NCBI GenBank assembly: GCA_964345475.1
Contig: CAYFQW010000006.1
Location: forward strand, 1 to 64,000
Direction: 5' to 3'
Length of the DNA: 64,000 bases
From: WRIS01 sp964345475
GTDB taxonomy: Bacteria > Actinomycetota > Coriobacteriia > Coriobacteriales > Eggerthellaceae
Both the position numbers and the translations under genes were made by a program. Shown in pieces: positions 32,342 through 39,711 of the stretch (position 1 is the stretch's first letter; the number at the start of each line of letters is the position of its first letter). A model generated the notes under the pieces. It saw only the letters and a program-made list of their open reading frames with translations, ran no database searches and had not been told where the DNA came from.

Positions 32342-32560
32342 ATGGAGTCAATCATCGTGGCGTGCATAACCGGTGTCGTGACGCTGATCGGGGTGATCCT
32401 TTCCAACTCTAAGAGCAGGGCCGTCATGGAGGTCAAGCTCGACGCCCTCACGGAGAAGGTCGAGAAGCACAACCAGGTCCTTGAGCGCACCTACGCGCTC
32501 GAGCAGGACATGGCTGTCGTGAAGCACGACATCGAGTCCTTGAAGGGAAAGGCGGGCTGA
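32342..32560 (+). CDS. Haemolysin XhlA-like / holin-associated protein
   Basis: A 72-residue protein with one N-terminal membrane helix (IIVACITGVVTLIGVIL) and a C-terminal coiled coil (VKLDALTEKVEKHNQVLE). The layout resembles XhlA-type or holin-partner proteins, although the helix is N-terminal here. It is the first gene of the lysis module and is followed two bases later by the holin. Confidence 0.65.
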   Translation: MESIIVACITGVVTLIGVILSNSKSRAVMEVKLDALTEKVEKHNQVLERTYALEQDMAVVKHDIESLKGKAG

Positions 32561-32561
32561 C

Positions 32562-32801
32562 ATGAACGAGTTCCTGGCAAGCAACGAGTGGTACTGGCGC
32601 CTGGCGCGCACGATCGTGCAGGGGGTGCTTGGCGTGGTCATCGCCAACATCGACCTGATCATGGGCTGGTGCGTCCTGGACCCGAGCGTGAGAGGCCTGG
32701 TCGTGGCCCTGGTGATGGCCGTGCTTTCTCCCATCATGGCCGCCCTCGGCGGGGGCGACGAGGACATCGTGATCCCGAAGGGCGGCAGCCATGGGGCTTA
32801 A
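32562..32801 (+). CDS. Phage holin
   Basis: A 79-residue protein with two hydrophobic segments (ARTIVQGVLGVVIANIDLI and RGLVVALVMAVLSPIMAAL) joined by a short turn, and an acidic then basic C-terminal tail. Size, topology and position directly before the endolysin fit a class II holin that permeabilises the membrane at the end of infection. Its end overlaps the endolysin start by eleven bases. Confidence 0.8.
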   Translation: MNEFLASNEWYWRLARTIVQGVLGVVIANIDLIMGWCVLDPSVRGLVVALVMAVLSPIMAALGGGDEDIVIPKGGSHGA

Positions 32802-34434
32802 CGGCATCGACATCTCCAGCTGGCAAGACGACCTGGTCGTCTCGGCCATGACCACCTGCGACTTCGTGATCGTGAAGGCGACCGGAGGCGCGGGCTATGC
32901 CAACGAGTGCTTCCTCCGGCACGCCGACGAGACGCTGGCGGCCGGCAAGCTGCTCGGTTGCTACCACTACGCCCGCGACCGTGGGTACGAGGGCTCGGCC
33001 GAAGCCGAGGCGGACTGGTTCATCTCCGCCTTCAAGCCCTACGTGGGCAAGGCGATTCCGTTCCTGGACTGGGAGGCGGACGCGCTGGGCCTGGGGCCGT
33101 CGTGGGCGAAGAAGTGGCTCGACCGCGTGCGCGAGAAGACCGGCGTGACGCCCGGCATCTACACGAGCAAGTCAGTTCTCTTCTCCTACGACTGGGCGGC
33201 CGTGGCCAAGACGTACCCGCTCTGGGTTGCCCAGTACCCCAACTACGAGGACACGGGCTTCGTGAGCGAGCCCTGGACCGACGGCTGGGACTTCGGGGCG
33301 TGGGAATCGCCGCTGATCTTCCAGTACACCGGCACCGGGCGGATAACCGGCTACGGCGGCCATCTCGATTTGGATCTCTTCTACGGCACCAGGGACGACT
33401 GGCGGAGGCTCTGCGCTGTGGCCGGCGCCTCCGCTGTCACCGAGGAGGTGAAGACCGTGAGCATATCGAGGGCCAACGTGGCGGCGCAGATCATGGAGCA
33501 CCTCTGCAACTGCGCCGAGCACGGGTACTCGCAGCCCGGGCGGCACGGCACGTCGGGCCACTGCAACGTGCAGACCGACGCGGGGACGATCCGCGTGACA
33601 AAGGGCGACCGCGACTGCTCCTCGGCCGTCTGCGAGGCGTGGGAGCTCGCTTTGGCCGGATCTCCCTACGGCGGCCTGATCACCCGCTACAACTGGACCG
33701 GCGGCATGCGCGAGATGTTCGTGGGCTCGGGGCTCTTCTCATGGAAGCCGATGTCGTTCAACGCGCGGCGCGGCGACATCTACCTGGACGAGTCTGCCCA
33801 CACCGCGATGTGCGTGCGCAACGACGGGACCGCCGACCTGCTGGCCGAGTTCTCGATCTCCGAGACCGGCGGCATCGACGGCGAGCCCGGCGACCAAACC
33901 GGGCGCGAGAGCTGGGTGCACGACTACTACTCCGGGCGCTGGGATGGCATTCTCCATTACAACGGCAAGGCCGACGTGGGCAGCGCCTCAACCCCTACCG
34001 GCTCTGGTGCGCCCTCCGGCGACGTGTCAGAGCTTGCGGCGAGGGTCATCGCCGGAGATTTCGGCAATGGCGATGCTCGCAGGGCCGCGCTGGGCAGCCG
34101 GTACGAAGAGGTACAGGCGGAGGTCAACCGGATCCTTTCCGGCGGCTCTTCCTCTGGCTCCTACGACGTGGACGCCCTCGCGCGGCGCGTCATCGCCGGC
34201 GAGTTCGGAAACGGCGACGATCGCAAGCGGCGCCTGGGCGACAAGTACTCGGCAGTGCAGAAGCGCGTGAACGAGATCCTCGGCGCCTCGGGCGCGAGCT
34301 CGACCTCCATGGACGTCGACGCGATGGCGCGCGCGGTGATCCGTGGCGACTACGGCAACGGCGAGGAGCGCAGGCGCAGGCTCGGATCCTACTACTCAGT
34401 CGTGCAGCAGCGCGTGAACGAGATGCTGTCATGA
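32791..34434 (+). CDS. Endolysin: GH25 muramidase, amidase-like domain and three CW_7 repeats
   Basis: A 547-residue lysin. Residues about 1-205 are a GH25 muramidase (GIDISSWQDD, then IVKATGG, and catalytic-type FLDWEAD). Residues about 225-395 resemble an Amidase_5/NlpC-type peptidase (DRDCSSAVCEAW with Cys; later His in ESAHTAMC). Three CW_7 wall-binding repeats of about 40 residues close it (LAARVIAGDFGNGDAR, LARRVIAGEFGNGDDR, MARAVIRGDYGNGEER). It should cut both glycan and peptide bonds of the host wall. Confidence 0.92.
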   Translation: MGLNGIDISSWQDDLVVSAMTTCDFVIVKATGGAGYANECFLRHADETLAAGKLLGCYHYARDRGYEGSAEAEADWFISAFKPYVGKAIPFLDWEADALGLGPSWAKKWLDRVREKTGVTPGIYTSKSVLFSYDWAAVAKTYPLWVAQYPNYEDTGFVSEPWTDGWDFGAWESPLIFQYTGTGRITGYGGHLDLDLFYGTRDDWRRLCAVAGASAVTEEVKTVSISRANVAAQIMEHLCNCAEHGYSQPGRHGTSGHCNVQTDAGTIRVTKGDRDCSSAVCEAWELALAGSPYGGLITRYNWTGGMREMFVGSGLFSWKPMSFNARRGDIYLDESAHTAMCVRNDGTADLLAEFSISETGGIDGEPGDQTGRESWVHDYYSGRWDGILHYNGKADVGSASTPTGSGAPSGDVSELAARVIAGDFGNGDARRAALGSRYEEVQAEVNRILSGGSSSGSYDVDALARRVIAGEFGNGDDRKRRLGDKYSAVQKRVNEILGASGASSTSMDVDAMARAVIRGDYGNGEERRRRLGSYYSVVQQRVNEMLS

Positions 34435-34577
34435 GGCGGCGTCTGGAGTTCTGGGCCGACCAGGTGGGCTGGCTTCTCGGTGACGTGGCCTGCCTGGCGA
34501 TGGTCGTGCTGTTCCTGCCCGTGGTGCCGGTGCTCAAGGCGTTCGAGCGTGGCCGACATGCGGGCAACGGCGAATGA
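34431..34577 (+). CDS. Small single-helix membrane protein after the endolysin
   Basis: A 48-residue protein whose ATG overlaps the endolysin stop. A basic N-terminus (MRRRLEFW) is followed by one hydrophobic helix (VACLAMVVLFLPVVPVL) and a basic tail. It may be a second holin, an antiholin or a spanin-like helper. The coupled start and the terminator just after it support a real last gene of the late operon. Confidence 0.6.
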   Translation: MRRRLEFWADQVGWLLGDVACLAMVVLFLPVVPVLKAFERGRHAGNGE

Positions 34578-34582
34578 AATGC

Positions 34583-34617
34583 GGGAGGCCGCCTATCCTA
34601 GCGATAGACGGCCTCCC
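34583..34617 (+). terminator. Late-operon terminator
   Basis: Inverted repeat: 34583-34597 (GGGAGGCCG then CTATC) pairs with 34603-34617 (GATAG then CGGCCTCCC), one mismatch, five-base loop. It follows the last late gene by five bases and precedes a convergent gene, so it may serve both strands. Confidence 0.75.
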
Positions 34618-34638
34618 TGCTTGCTATGTGGATTCGGA

Positions 34639-34947
34639 CTAGCTCAGCGGCTCGAGCTCGCGGTAGAGAGGGTCTCCGTCGCCGACAAGCACATCCCACC
34701 ACCACTGAGGGCTTTCGACGCCGGAGGCGCAGAGCATGTCCAGAAGTTTGGCTCGTGCATCCGGGGGCAGCTGCTCGAAGTCCATGCGCATCGCATCGAG
34801 GATGGCGCTACTCGTGGCCATCATGTCGTCGCAGATCTCTTTCTTCTCCTCGAGGCTGTAGCTCTCTGGCGAGTATAGGCAAAGGTCCGCCTTGAAGTAA
34901 GCCATGTCCTCAGCCTGGGTGAGTTCGGTCATCTTCGCTTCGTTCAT
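34639..34947 (-). CDS. Unknown acidic protein next to attR
   Basis: A 102-residue acidic protein with no domain that I recognise (MNEAKMTELTQAEDMAYFKADL at the N-terminus in part, SPQWWWDVLVGDGD near the C-terminus). It reads leftward, convergent with the lysis operon, and has an AAAGGAA ribosome site. A gene in this place, beside the attachment site and read separately from the late operon, is often expressed in the lysogen. Function unknown. Confidence 0.65.
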   Translation of the reverse strand: MNEAKMTELTQAEDMAYFKADLCLYSPESYSLEEKKEICDDMMATSSAILDAMRMDFEQLPPDARAKLLDMLCASGVESPQWWWDVLVGDGDPLYRELEPLS

Positions 34948-34984
34948 CGTGAGTTCCTTTCATCAAATGTTGTCTTAAAACAAG

Positions 34985-35163
34985 AGCACTCCCACAGGAT
35001 TCCATGGACAAATTCATGGACAAATCATCCCGCTAGGAGTGCTTTTTTTCGTGAAAGAGTGGTGTGTCGAAAAACTCGACACACCACTTCTGACCTGCGA
35101 AAACGTTGTGTTTAGAGGTGAACCGTGAAAGACTGTTTCGTTGGGAATTTTATTCCCACTCAA
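34985..35163. other. attR: arm-type repeats and guaA-end core
   Basis: Direct repeats TGGACAAAT at 35005-35013 and 35017-35025 match those in attL in sequence, orientation and 11-12 base spacing. The core is taken as 35154-35163 inside guaA. An outer inverted pair, AGCACTCC (34985-34992) and GGAGTGCT (35036-35043), brackets the arm sites and is followed by a T-run. Confidence 0.6.
35058..35088 (-). terminator. Hairpin downstream of guaA, inside phage DNA
   Basis: A perfect 13-bp stem (arms 35058-35070 and 35076-35088, beginning AGTGGTGTGTCGA) with a five-base A-rich loop lies 62 bases after the guaA stop. If the core is in guaA, this hairpin was brought by the phage and would now end the guaA transcript. 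Confidence 0.55.
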
Positions 35164-36628
35164 TGGTCGCCGGTGGCTTGCTGGTGATGTCGTATGCCAC
35201 TCGATTCACGCCATCCACCTCGGACACAATACGGCCCGATATCCTTGACAGAACCTCGTAGGGAAGTTTAGCCCAATCGGCGCTCATGGCATCTTCTGAA
35301 TGCACGGCACGTAAAACAATCGGATGAGCATAGGTGCGCTCGCCGTCTTTTACACCAACGCTGCGTACATCGGGGAGAATGGCAAAATACTGCCATACGC
35401 TGCATTCAGAATTGCGCACGCCTGTTTTCTCAAACAGGTCTTGGTTGTACGCATCGAGCTCTTCGCGCACGATAGCGTCTGCATCTTTCAGCACGTCCAA
35501 TTTCTCTGAGGTAATATCGCCGATGACGCGAATCGCAAGACCGGGGCCAGGGAAGGGCTGGCGATACACGACCGAATCGGGCAGGCCAAGTGCCGTACCT
35601 AAAACACGCACCTCATCTTTGAAGAAATGATCCAAGGGCTCGATAAGGTCAAAGTGCACCCCTTCAGGGAAGGGTATTAAATTGTGATGGCTTTTAACAA
35701 CGGACGCCTTGCCGTCGGTCTTGCGCGATCCACTCTCGATAATATCAGGATAAATAGTGCCTTGGGCAAGCCAACGAGCTCCGCCCACTTTTTCAGCTTC
35801 TTCGAAAAATACCTTCCAAAACTCGGTGCCGATTATCTTTCTTTTCTGCTCGGGGTCGGTTACTCCGCTTAGAAGCTTCAAGTAACGCTCTTTCGCATTG
35901 ACTACAATCAAGGGAATCCCGAACTCCTGAGCAAAAACCTGCTCGATATGTTCCGGCTCGTTTTTGCGCATACAGCCATGATTTACGAATATGCAGGTGA
36001 GTTGTTTGCCGATTGCGCGATGAAGCAGAGCAGCCGTTACGGCAGAGTCGACACCGCCCGAAAGGGCTAGAATAACTCGATCATTGCCAACCTTGTCGCG
36101 TATGGTCTCGATTTGATGTTCGATAATGCTTTCAGCGGTCCAGCTTGGCTCAAATGTCGCAATTTCAAACAAAAAGTTTGACAGGACCTCGATGCCGTCT
36201 TCCGTATGCACGAGCTTAGGGTGAAGCTGTGTGGCGAAGAGAGAGGGAGAATGCGCATTTTCAGCGGCTAGAGGATAGACCAAGCTTACTGCTTCTTCTT
36301 TGGCTACCTCGAACTGCTCGGTGCTTTCGTCGAAATTAGATGCCATAACTTGCTGGCCGTAGCCGATGCCCAGCGTGGGAATTCCAAGCTGCAGCACTTC
36401 GGGATCTAAGGGAGAGCTGCTCAGCTCGAAGGTATCTTCTGGCTCGCCCGCGAGTATCAAGGCGCTGGGACGCAAGGAAGATAGCTCCTCAACAGAGATA
36501 TCGCAGGAAACTACCTCGGAGTATACATGGAGGTCACGAATCTTTCTCGCTATAAGCTGGCCGCAGTGGCCGTCAAAATCGAGGACTATAAGCTTTTGAC
36601 TTGGATGTTCTGCTTCCTTCATATACAT
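35150..36628 (-). CDS. guaA: GMP synthase with degenerate glutaminase domain
   Basis: GuaA converts XMP to GMP. This copy has 492 residues against the usual 510-525. The ATP pyrophosphatase half is intact (LALSGGVDSA at about 188-197; FVNHGCMRKNEP; C-terminal PPATIEWE). The N-terminal class I glutaminase half is not: the nucleophile motif reads GIGYGQQ (Gly89 where Cys is expected), the usual GGP loop reads LAGEPED, about 50 residues including the SHGD region are missing, and QFHPE has become QLHPK (His136 kept, Glu replaced by Lys138). It probably works with free ammonia or a partner. The phage supplies its stop codon. Confidence 0.92.
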   Translation of the reverse strand: MYMKEAEHPSQKLIVLDFDGHCGQLIARKIRDLHVYSEVVSCDISVEELSSLRPSALILAGEPEDTFELSSSPLDPEVLQLGIPTLGIGYGQQVMASNFDESTEQFEVAKEEAVSLVYPLAAENAHSPSLFATQLHPKLVHTEDGIEVLSNFLFEIATFEPSWTAESIIEHQIETIRDKVGNDRVILALSGGVDSAVTAALLHRAIGKQLTCIFVNHGCMRKNEPEHIEQVFAQEFGIPLIVVNAKERYLKLLSGVTDPEQKRKIIGTEFWKVFFEEAEKVGGARWLAQGTIYPDIIESGSRKTDGKASVVKSHHNLIPFPEGVHFDLIEPLDHFFKDEVRVLGTALGLPDSVVYRQPFPGPGLAIRVIGDITSEKLDVLKDADAIVREELDAYNQDLFEKTGVRNSECSVWQYFAILPDVRSVGVKDGERTYAHPIVLRAVHSEDAMSADWAKLPYEVLSRISGRIVSEVDGVNRVAYDITSKPPATIEWE

Positions 36629-36657
36629 TCCTGCTCTCTCAAACTAATCAATATGTC

Positions 36658-36906
36658 TTAGCTCATATTTGTGGTAGCACATGCTTGCATTATAGAATAA
36701 AGCTCTTGTGCTCCCACACGATTCTCTAATCTCAAAAAAACATGCATTAATGCGCCTACATCCTCCCGAGTACACATTTCGCAGAAGCATGGACCGCAGG
36801 AATATGTCTTGCAAGAGTGTGTCTCACAAGATTGCCCCTTGTGAACGTCGTCTTTCGCGTCCTGGAGTTTTCCTGTATCGACTCCCTTTCGGTCCTTTCG
36901 AATCAC
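36658..36906 (-). CDS. Cys-rich small protein between elp3-like gene and guaA
   Basis: An 82-residue frame starting GTG three bases after the Elp3-like stop and ending 29 bases before guaA, all on one strand. Its centre is Cys-rich (CETHSC, SCGPCFCEMC), possibly a metal site, with an amphipathic helical C-terminus. No clear ribosome site is seen and I recognise no family. It may be real by position, or read-through sequence. Confidence 0.35.
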   Translation of the reverse strand: MIRKDRKGVDTGKLQDAKDDVHKGQSCETHSCKTYSCGPCFCEMCTREDVGALMHVFLRLENRVGAQELYSIMQACATTNMS

Positions 36907-36909
36907 GGC

Positions 36910-38760
36910 CTAAGGAAGAGCCCGCCTCTGATACAGATCGCCATCGACAAAACCAAGCCTACGGTAATATTTCCTTGTACCCACGGAGCTTATGACGTTC
37001 ATCGAGGTATAGCCTTGCTCGTATGCAATTTCGAAAGCCTTCTCAATAAGCTGCTTCCCCAAACCAGTGTGCTGAGCCTTCTTGGGCTCTAATCCTTCCG
37101 CCGACTCAGAGCCGTCAGCAGCCTTGTCATGCCTCAATCGCGCGACCTTCCCGTATACATGAACCTCCCGTATCATCGCCTCGCCAAGCGAGATAGGCAA
37201 ATCGCGCGCATTCTCTCGTACAAAGTCCTGATGGGGAAGAGAAAGCCGTAAAAAACCTGCAATCCTGTTGTCGGCAGTAATCCATTGGAGGAAGTACTCC
37301 TGGCTTACCGTCGTTTCATAGGGGAAGATATCCAGGTTTAATTCATCGAAGGTGACTTCTGCCGTTTTGATTTCACGGTAGCGTATTTCAGGAATCTCTT
37401 CGCCCGACTTCTCGATAGCCTGCTCGACTAATTGCCTCAGGTTCGTCTTTTTATTTCCGACCATAATGTCATGGGCTGAAATGTCACGGATCATACGAGA
37501 TATTCGCGTGTAGCGGGAAGTGGCTAAGATATCGGCAGCAAGCACATCTATCAGCTGTTCTTCGGTATAAGGCTGCCAGCTGCCATCATGATAGTTCTCA
37601 CAAAGACGAGAACCCTCCACAAGAGCACAGGGATATATCTTCACTTCGTCGGGAAGGTAGGCAGGATCGGTAACAAAGCGCAGGTAGTCCGCCTTGTCCC
37701 GTTCAGGGTCGGAGCCGTATAAGTTGATCATAAAGTGAGTATGCAGTTTAAACCCGAACAGACGGACGAGGGCAAAAGCGCGTTCGATAGTTGCAGGGTC
37801 AACGCGCCTTTCATTAGCTGCAAGCACTCCTTCATCGAGGCTTTGTACGCCCATCTGAATTTTTGTGCATCCGAGACGCCTGATGAGATGCAGGCTTTTA
37901 GGGCTAATCGTATCGGGCCGGGTCTCTATAACAAGCCCTACCATACGTCGTTTTGCCGCCTCATTGCGCTTTTGCTGAAAAACCAAATCTTCAAAACTCG
38001 CTCTTTGGTGGCTGCTTACTTCGCTCCACGCTGCGTCTTGTTCATACAGTTCACCGATGGCTTGGTTGTAGCTAAGTCGCCTTTCATTGACTGCCTTTTG
38101 CTGAGTTGACACCCTCTCGACGAGCTCCTCCTTTGTCTCACGTAGACCGGCATCAAGACACATCTGGCGCCGTTTCTTAGCCTCTTCATTAATAGTGTCC
38201 GTGTCATTGAGTGCGCGAAAAAGTTCGTGTACAAACCAAATCTGGTACTCTTCGGGGTAGTCGCTCCAAGTTCCCCCCAAAATAATAAGCTCAATCTTAT
38301 CAACAGGATGCCCCATATAAACGAGCGTCTGCAGTCTTGCGGCGGCCTGGAGGTAGGGGTCGAAAAAGTTTCGTTCGGCCCTTTGACAGGCAGGCTCATC
38401 GGCAAGATAGCTTTTTGGCATACGCAAATCGTTAGGGCAATAGAGACAGTTGCTCGTGCATTTCCAAGGCTTGGTAATGACCGTTACAGTAGCAACTCCT
38501 GATGCGGTTCGCCTTGGCTTTATCTGAACGGTACGAACAAGTTGCGCTTCAAGCTCGGTATCGACGCCCCAGCTTTCCCAACGGCGGGGTTCTTGGTCCT
38601 TTACTTTAAGGTAGAAGGGGAGGATGCGTTTTTTTGAATGCTGTTTTTTCTGGGAACCGAGCAGCTTATTGTGTCGTTGGATAATGTTAGTAAGAGCCTT
38701 CTCATCAAGAGGGCCCTCCTGTTTTATAGTAGTAAGTATGTCAAGAAGTAGTGCTTCCAT
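36910..38760 (-). CDS. Elp3-like radical SAM / GNAT tRNA modification enzyme
   Basis: A 616-residue protein from the ATG at 38760 (an upstream in-frame start at 38808 would run into the divergent gene). The radical SAM site is KCTSNCLYCPND (about 98-109), followed by Elp3-type LIILGGTWSDYPEEYQ and QMGVQSLDEGVL. The C-terminal 130 residues form a GNAT acetyltransferase (REVHVYGKVARL; HTGLGKQLIEKAFEIAYEQG; GTRKYYRRLGF). Known Elp3 proteins add a carboxymethyl group to wobble uridine of tRNA. A Trm9-like methyltransferase gene stands divergently next to it. Confidence 0.88.
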   Translation of the reverse strand: MEALLLDILTTIKQEGPLDEKALTNIIQRHNKLLGSQKKQHSKKRILPFYLKVKDQEPRRWESWGVDTELEAQLVRTVQIKPRRTASGVATVTVITKPWKCTSNCLYCPNDLRMPKSYLADEPACQRAERNFFDPYLQAAARLQTLVYMGHPVDKIELIILGGTWSDYPEEYQIWFVHELFRALNDTDTINEEAKKRRQMCLDAGLRETKEELVERVSTQQKAVNERRLSYNQAIGELYEQDAAWSEVSSHQRASFEDLVFQQKRNEAAKRRMVGLVIETRPDTISPKSLHLIRRLGCTKIQMGVQSLDEGVLAANERRVDPATIERAFALVRLFGFKLHTHFMINLYGSDPERDKADYLRFVTDPAYLPDEVKIYPCALVEGSRLCENYHDGSWQPYTEEQLIDVLAADILATSRYTRISRMIRDISAHDIMVGNKKTNLRQLVEQAIEKSGEEIPEIRYREIKTAEVTFDELNLDIFPYETTVSQEYFLQWITADNRIAGFLRLSLPHQDFVRENARDLPISLGEAMIREVHVYGKVARLRHDKAADGSESAEGLEPKKAQHTGLGKQLIEKAFEIAYEQGYTSMNVISSVGTRKYYRRLGFVDGDLYQRRALP

Positions 38761-38770
38761 GCTATAAAAA

Positions 38771-38787
38771 ATTCTATCGTATAGAAT
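38771..38787. promoter_or_regulatory. Palindrome between elp3-like and methyltransferase genes
   Basis: ATTCTAT (38771-38777) and ATAGAAT (38781-38787) form perfect 7-base arms around CGT. The AT-rich arms also resemble -10 boxes on both strands. It may be a shared operator or back-to-back promoters for the two divergent tRNA-modification genes. Confidence 0.45.
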
Positions 38788-38800
38788 GCTGAAAGTAGAG

Positions 38801-39655
38801 ATGAACAAAGAGACTGCTGAAATACTCTGTAACTTGAACAGCGATTTTTATCGTTGTAACGCTGCATCCTTCGATCAAACGAGGCAGGCCCCCTGGCTCG
38901 GTTGGGAGAGGCTTGCCGAGTACCTTGGGCAAAAATCCCTTGCTGTCCCTGGGTCTGGCAGTCCCTCCTGTTTTTCTGTCCTCGATGTAGCCTGCGGTAA
39001 CTTACGTTTTGAGGATTTCCTCATAGACCGTTTTCCCCAAAGGGCATTCAGCTTCTATGCTCTTGATAGTTGCGATGAGCTCGTTGGCTCAAAGAAATAT
39101 GAGTCTCCGCACAGGCTTCGATTCATGAATATGGATATTCCGATGCACTTGGCCCAAGAAGAAGAAATCACTTTTTTCGAGCAGTCAGACGAGTCCTCCA
39201 CAGTTGCAAACCAACAGGGGACGGCTGGTTTCGACCTCTCTGTTTGCTTTGGGTTTTTCCATCACTTACCGCTGTTTGAGTGGAGGGAGAAGCTCTTGCG
39301 CGCTCTGCTTGAGCATACGCGGCCAGGAGGGCTTGTCGCAGTTTCGTTTTGGCAGTTCCTCAATAGCGAGAAAATGGCTGCGAAGGCTCGGGAGACCCAT
39401 GCAGAAGCACTTGCATATCTCACCGCGCAGGATGCCGTCTTAGAGCCAGAGGAGTTTGAAGCAGGGGATTTCCTGCTTGGGTGGAAAAATATCCCAGGGC
39501 AATACCGCTACTGCCATAATTACTCCGACAAGGAGATAGAACATCTTTTAGAAACAGTTTCTGATGCGGCCAAAATATGCGCCCTCTACAAAGCGGACGG
39601 GCGGACGGGCAATCTCAATACCTATGCTTTACTGAAGGTAACAGAAGGCTCGTAA
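38801..39655 (+). CDS. Class I SAM methyltransferase, Trm9/ALKBH8-like
   Basis: A 284-residue methyltransferase. Motif I is VLDVACGNLRFEDFL (about 55-70), motif II FYALDSCDELV, and a post-I FDLSVCFGFFHHL strand follows. GDFLLGWKNIPGQYRYCHNYSDKEIEHLL near the C-terminus recalls the GD-hydrophobic-W...RY-H pattern of Trm9-type tRNA wobble methyltransferases. Start 38801 is preferred because the ATG at 38786 overlaps a palindrome. Divergent from the Elp3-like gene, it may methylate the cm5U that Elp3 makes. Confidence 0.75.
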   Translation: MNKETAEILCNLNSDFYRCNAASFDQTRQAPWLGWERLAEYLGQKSLAVPGSGSPSCFSVLDVACGNLRFEDFLIDRFPQRAFSFYALDSCDELVGSKKYESPHRLRFMNMDIPMHLAQEEEITFFEQSDESSTVANQQGTAGFDLSVCFGFFHHLPLFEWREKLLRALLEHTRPGGLVAVSFWQFLNSEKMAAKARETHAEALAYLTAQDAVLEPEEFEAGDFLLGWKNIPGQYRYCHNYSDKEIEHLLETVSDAAKICALYKADGRTGNLNTYALLKVTEGS

Positions 39656-39666
39656 GCACGTTGCTA

Positions 39667-39701
39667 GCAAGCTACAGACCAACTGCTCGTCTGTAGCTTG
39701 C
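39667..39701. terminator. Bidirectional hairpin between convergent genes
   Basis: GCAAGCTACAGAC (39667-39679) pairs perfectly with GTCTGTAGCTTGC (39689-39701) over a nine-base loop, between the convergent methyltransferase and flavoprotein genes. No long T-run, but position fits a two-way terminator. Confidence 0.7.
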
Positions 39702-39711
39702 CTCAGCCCAA

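Larger units (their letters stand above)
1..35163. mobile_element. Prophage integrated at the 3' end of guaA
   Basis: A complete phage module order is visible: leftward integrase and repressors, replication genes, terminase, portal, scaffold, capsid, connectors, tail tip, fibres, holin and endolysin. The block is clearly richer in GC than the chromosome to its right. The first bases of the window repeat the guaA end at 35152-35163, and paired TGGACAAAT repeats lie just inside both ends. Tail tube and tape-measure genes are not seen and a 12.7-kb cargo block splits the head genes, so it may be defective. The left host flank lies outside the window, so the left boundary is inferred. Confidence 0.85.

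Noticed and set aside
35150..36628. guaA as a pseudogene
   Set aside because: The ATP-pyrophosphatase and dimerisation parts are intact with no stop or frameshift, so loss is confined to the glutaminase function.
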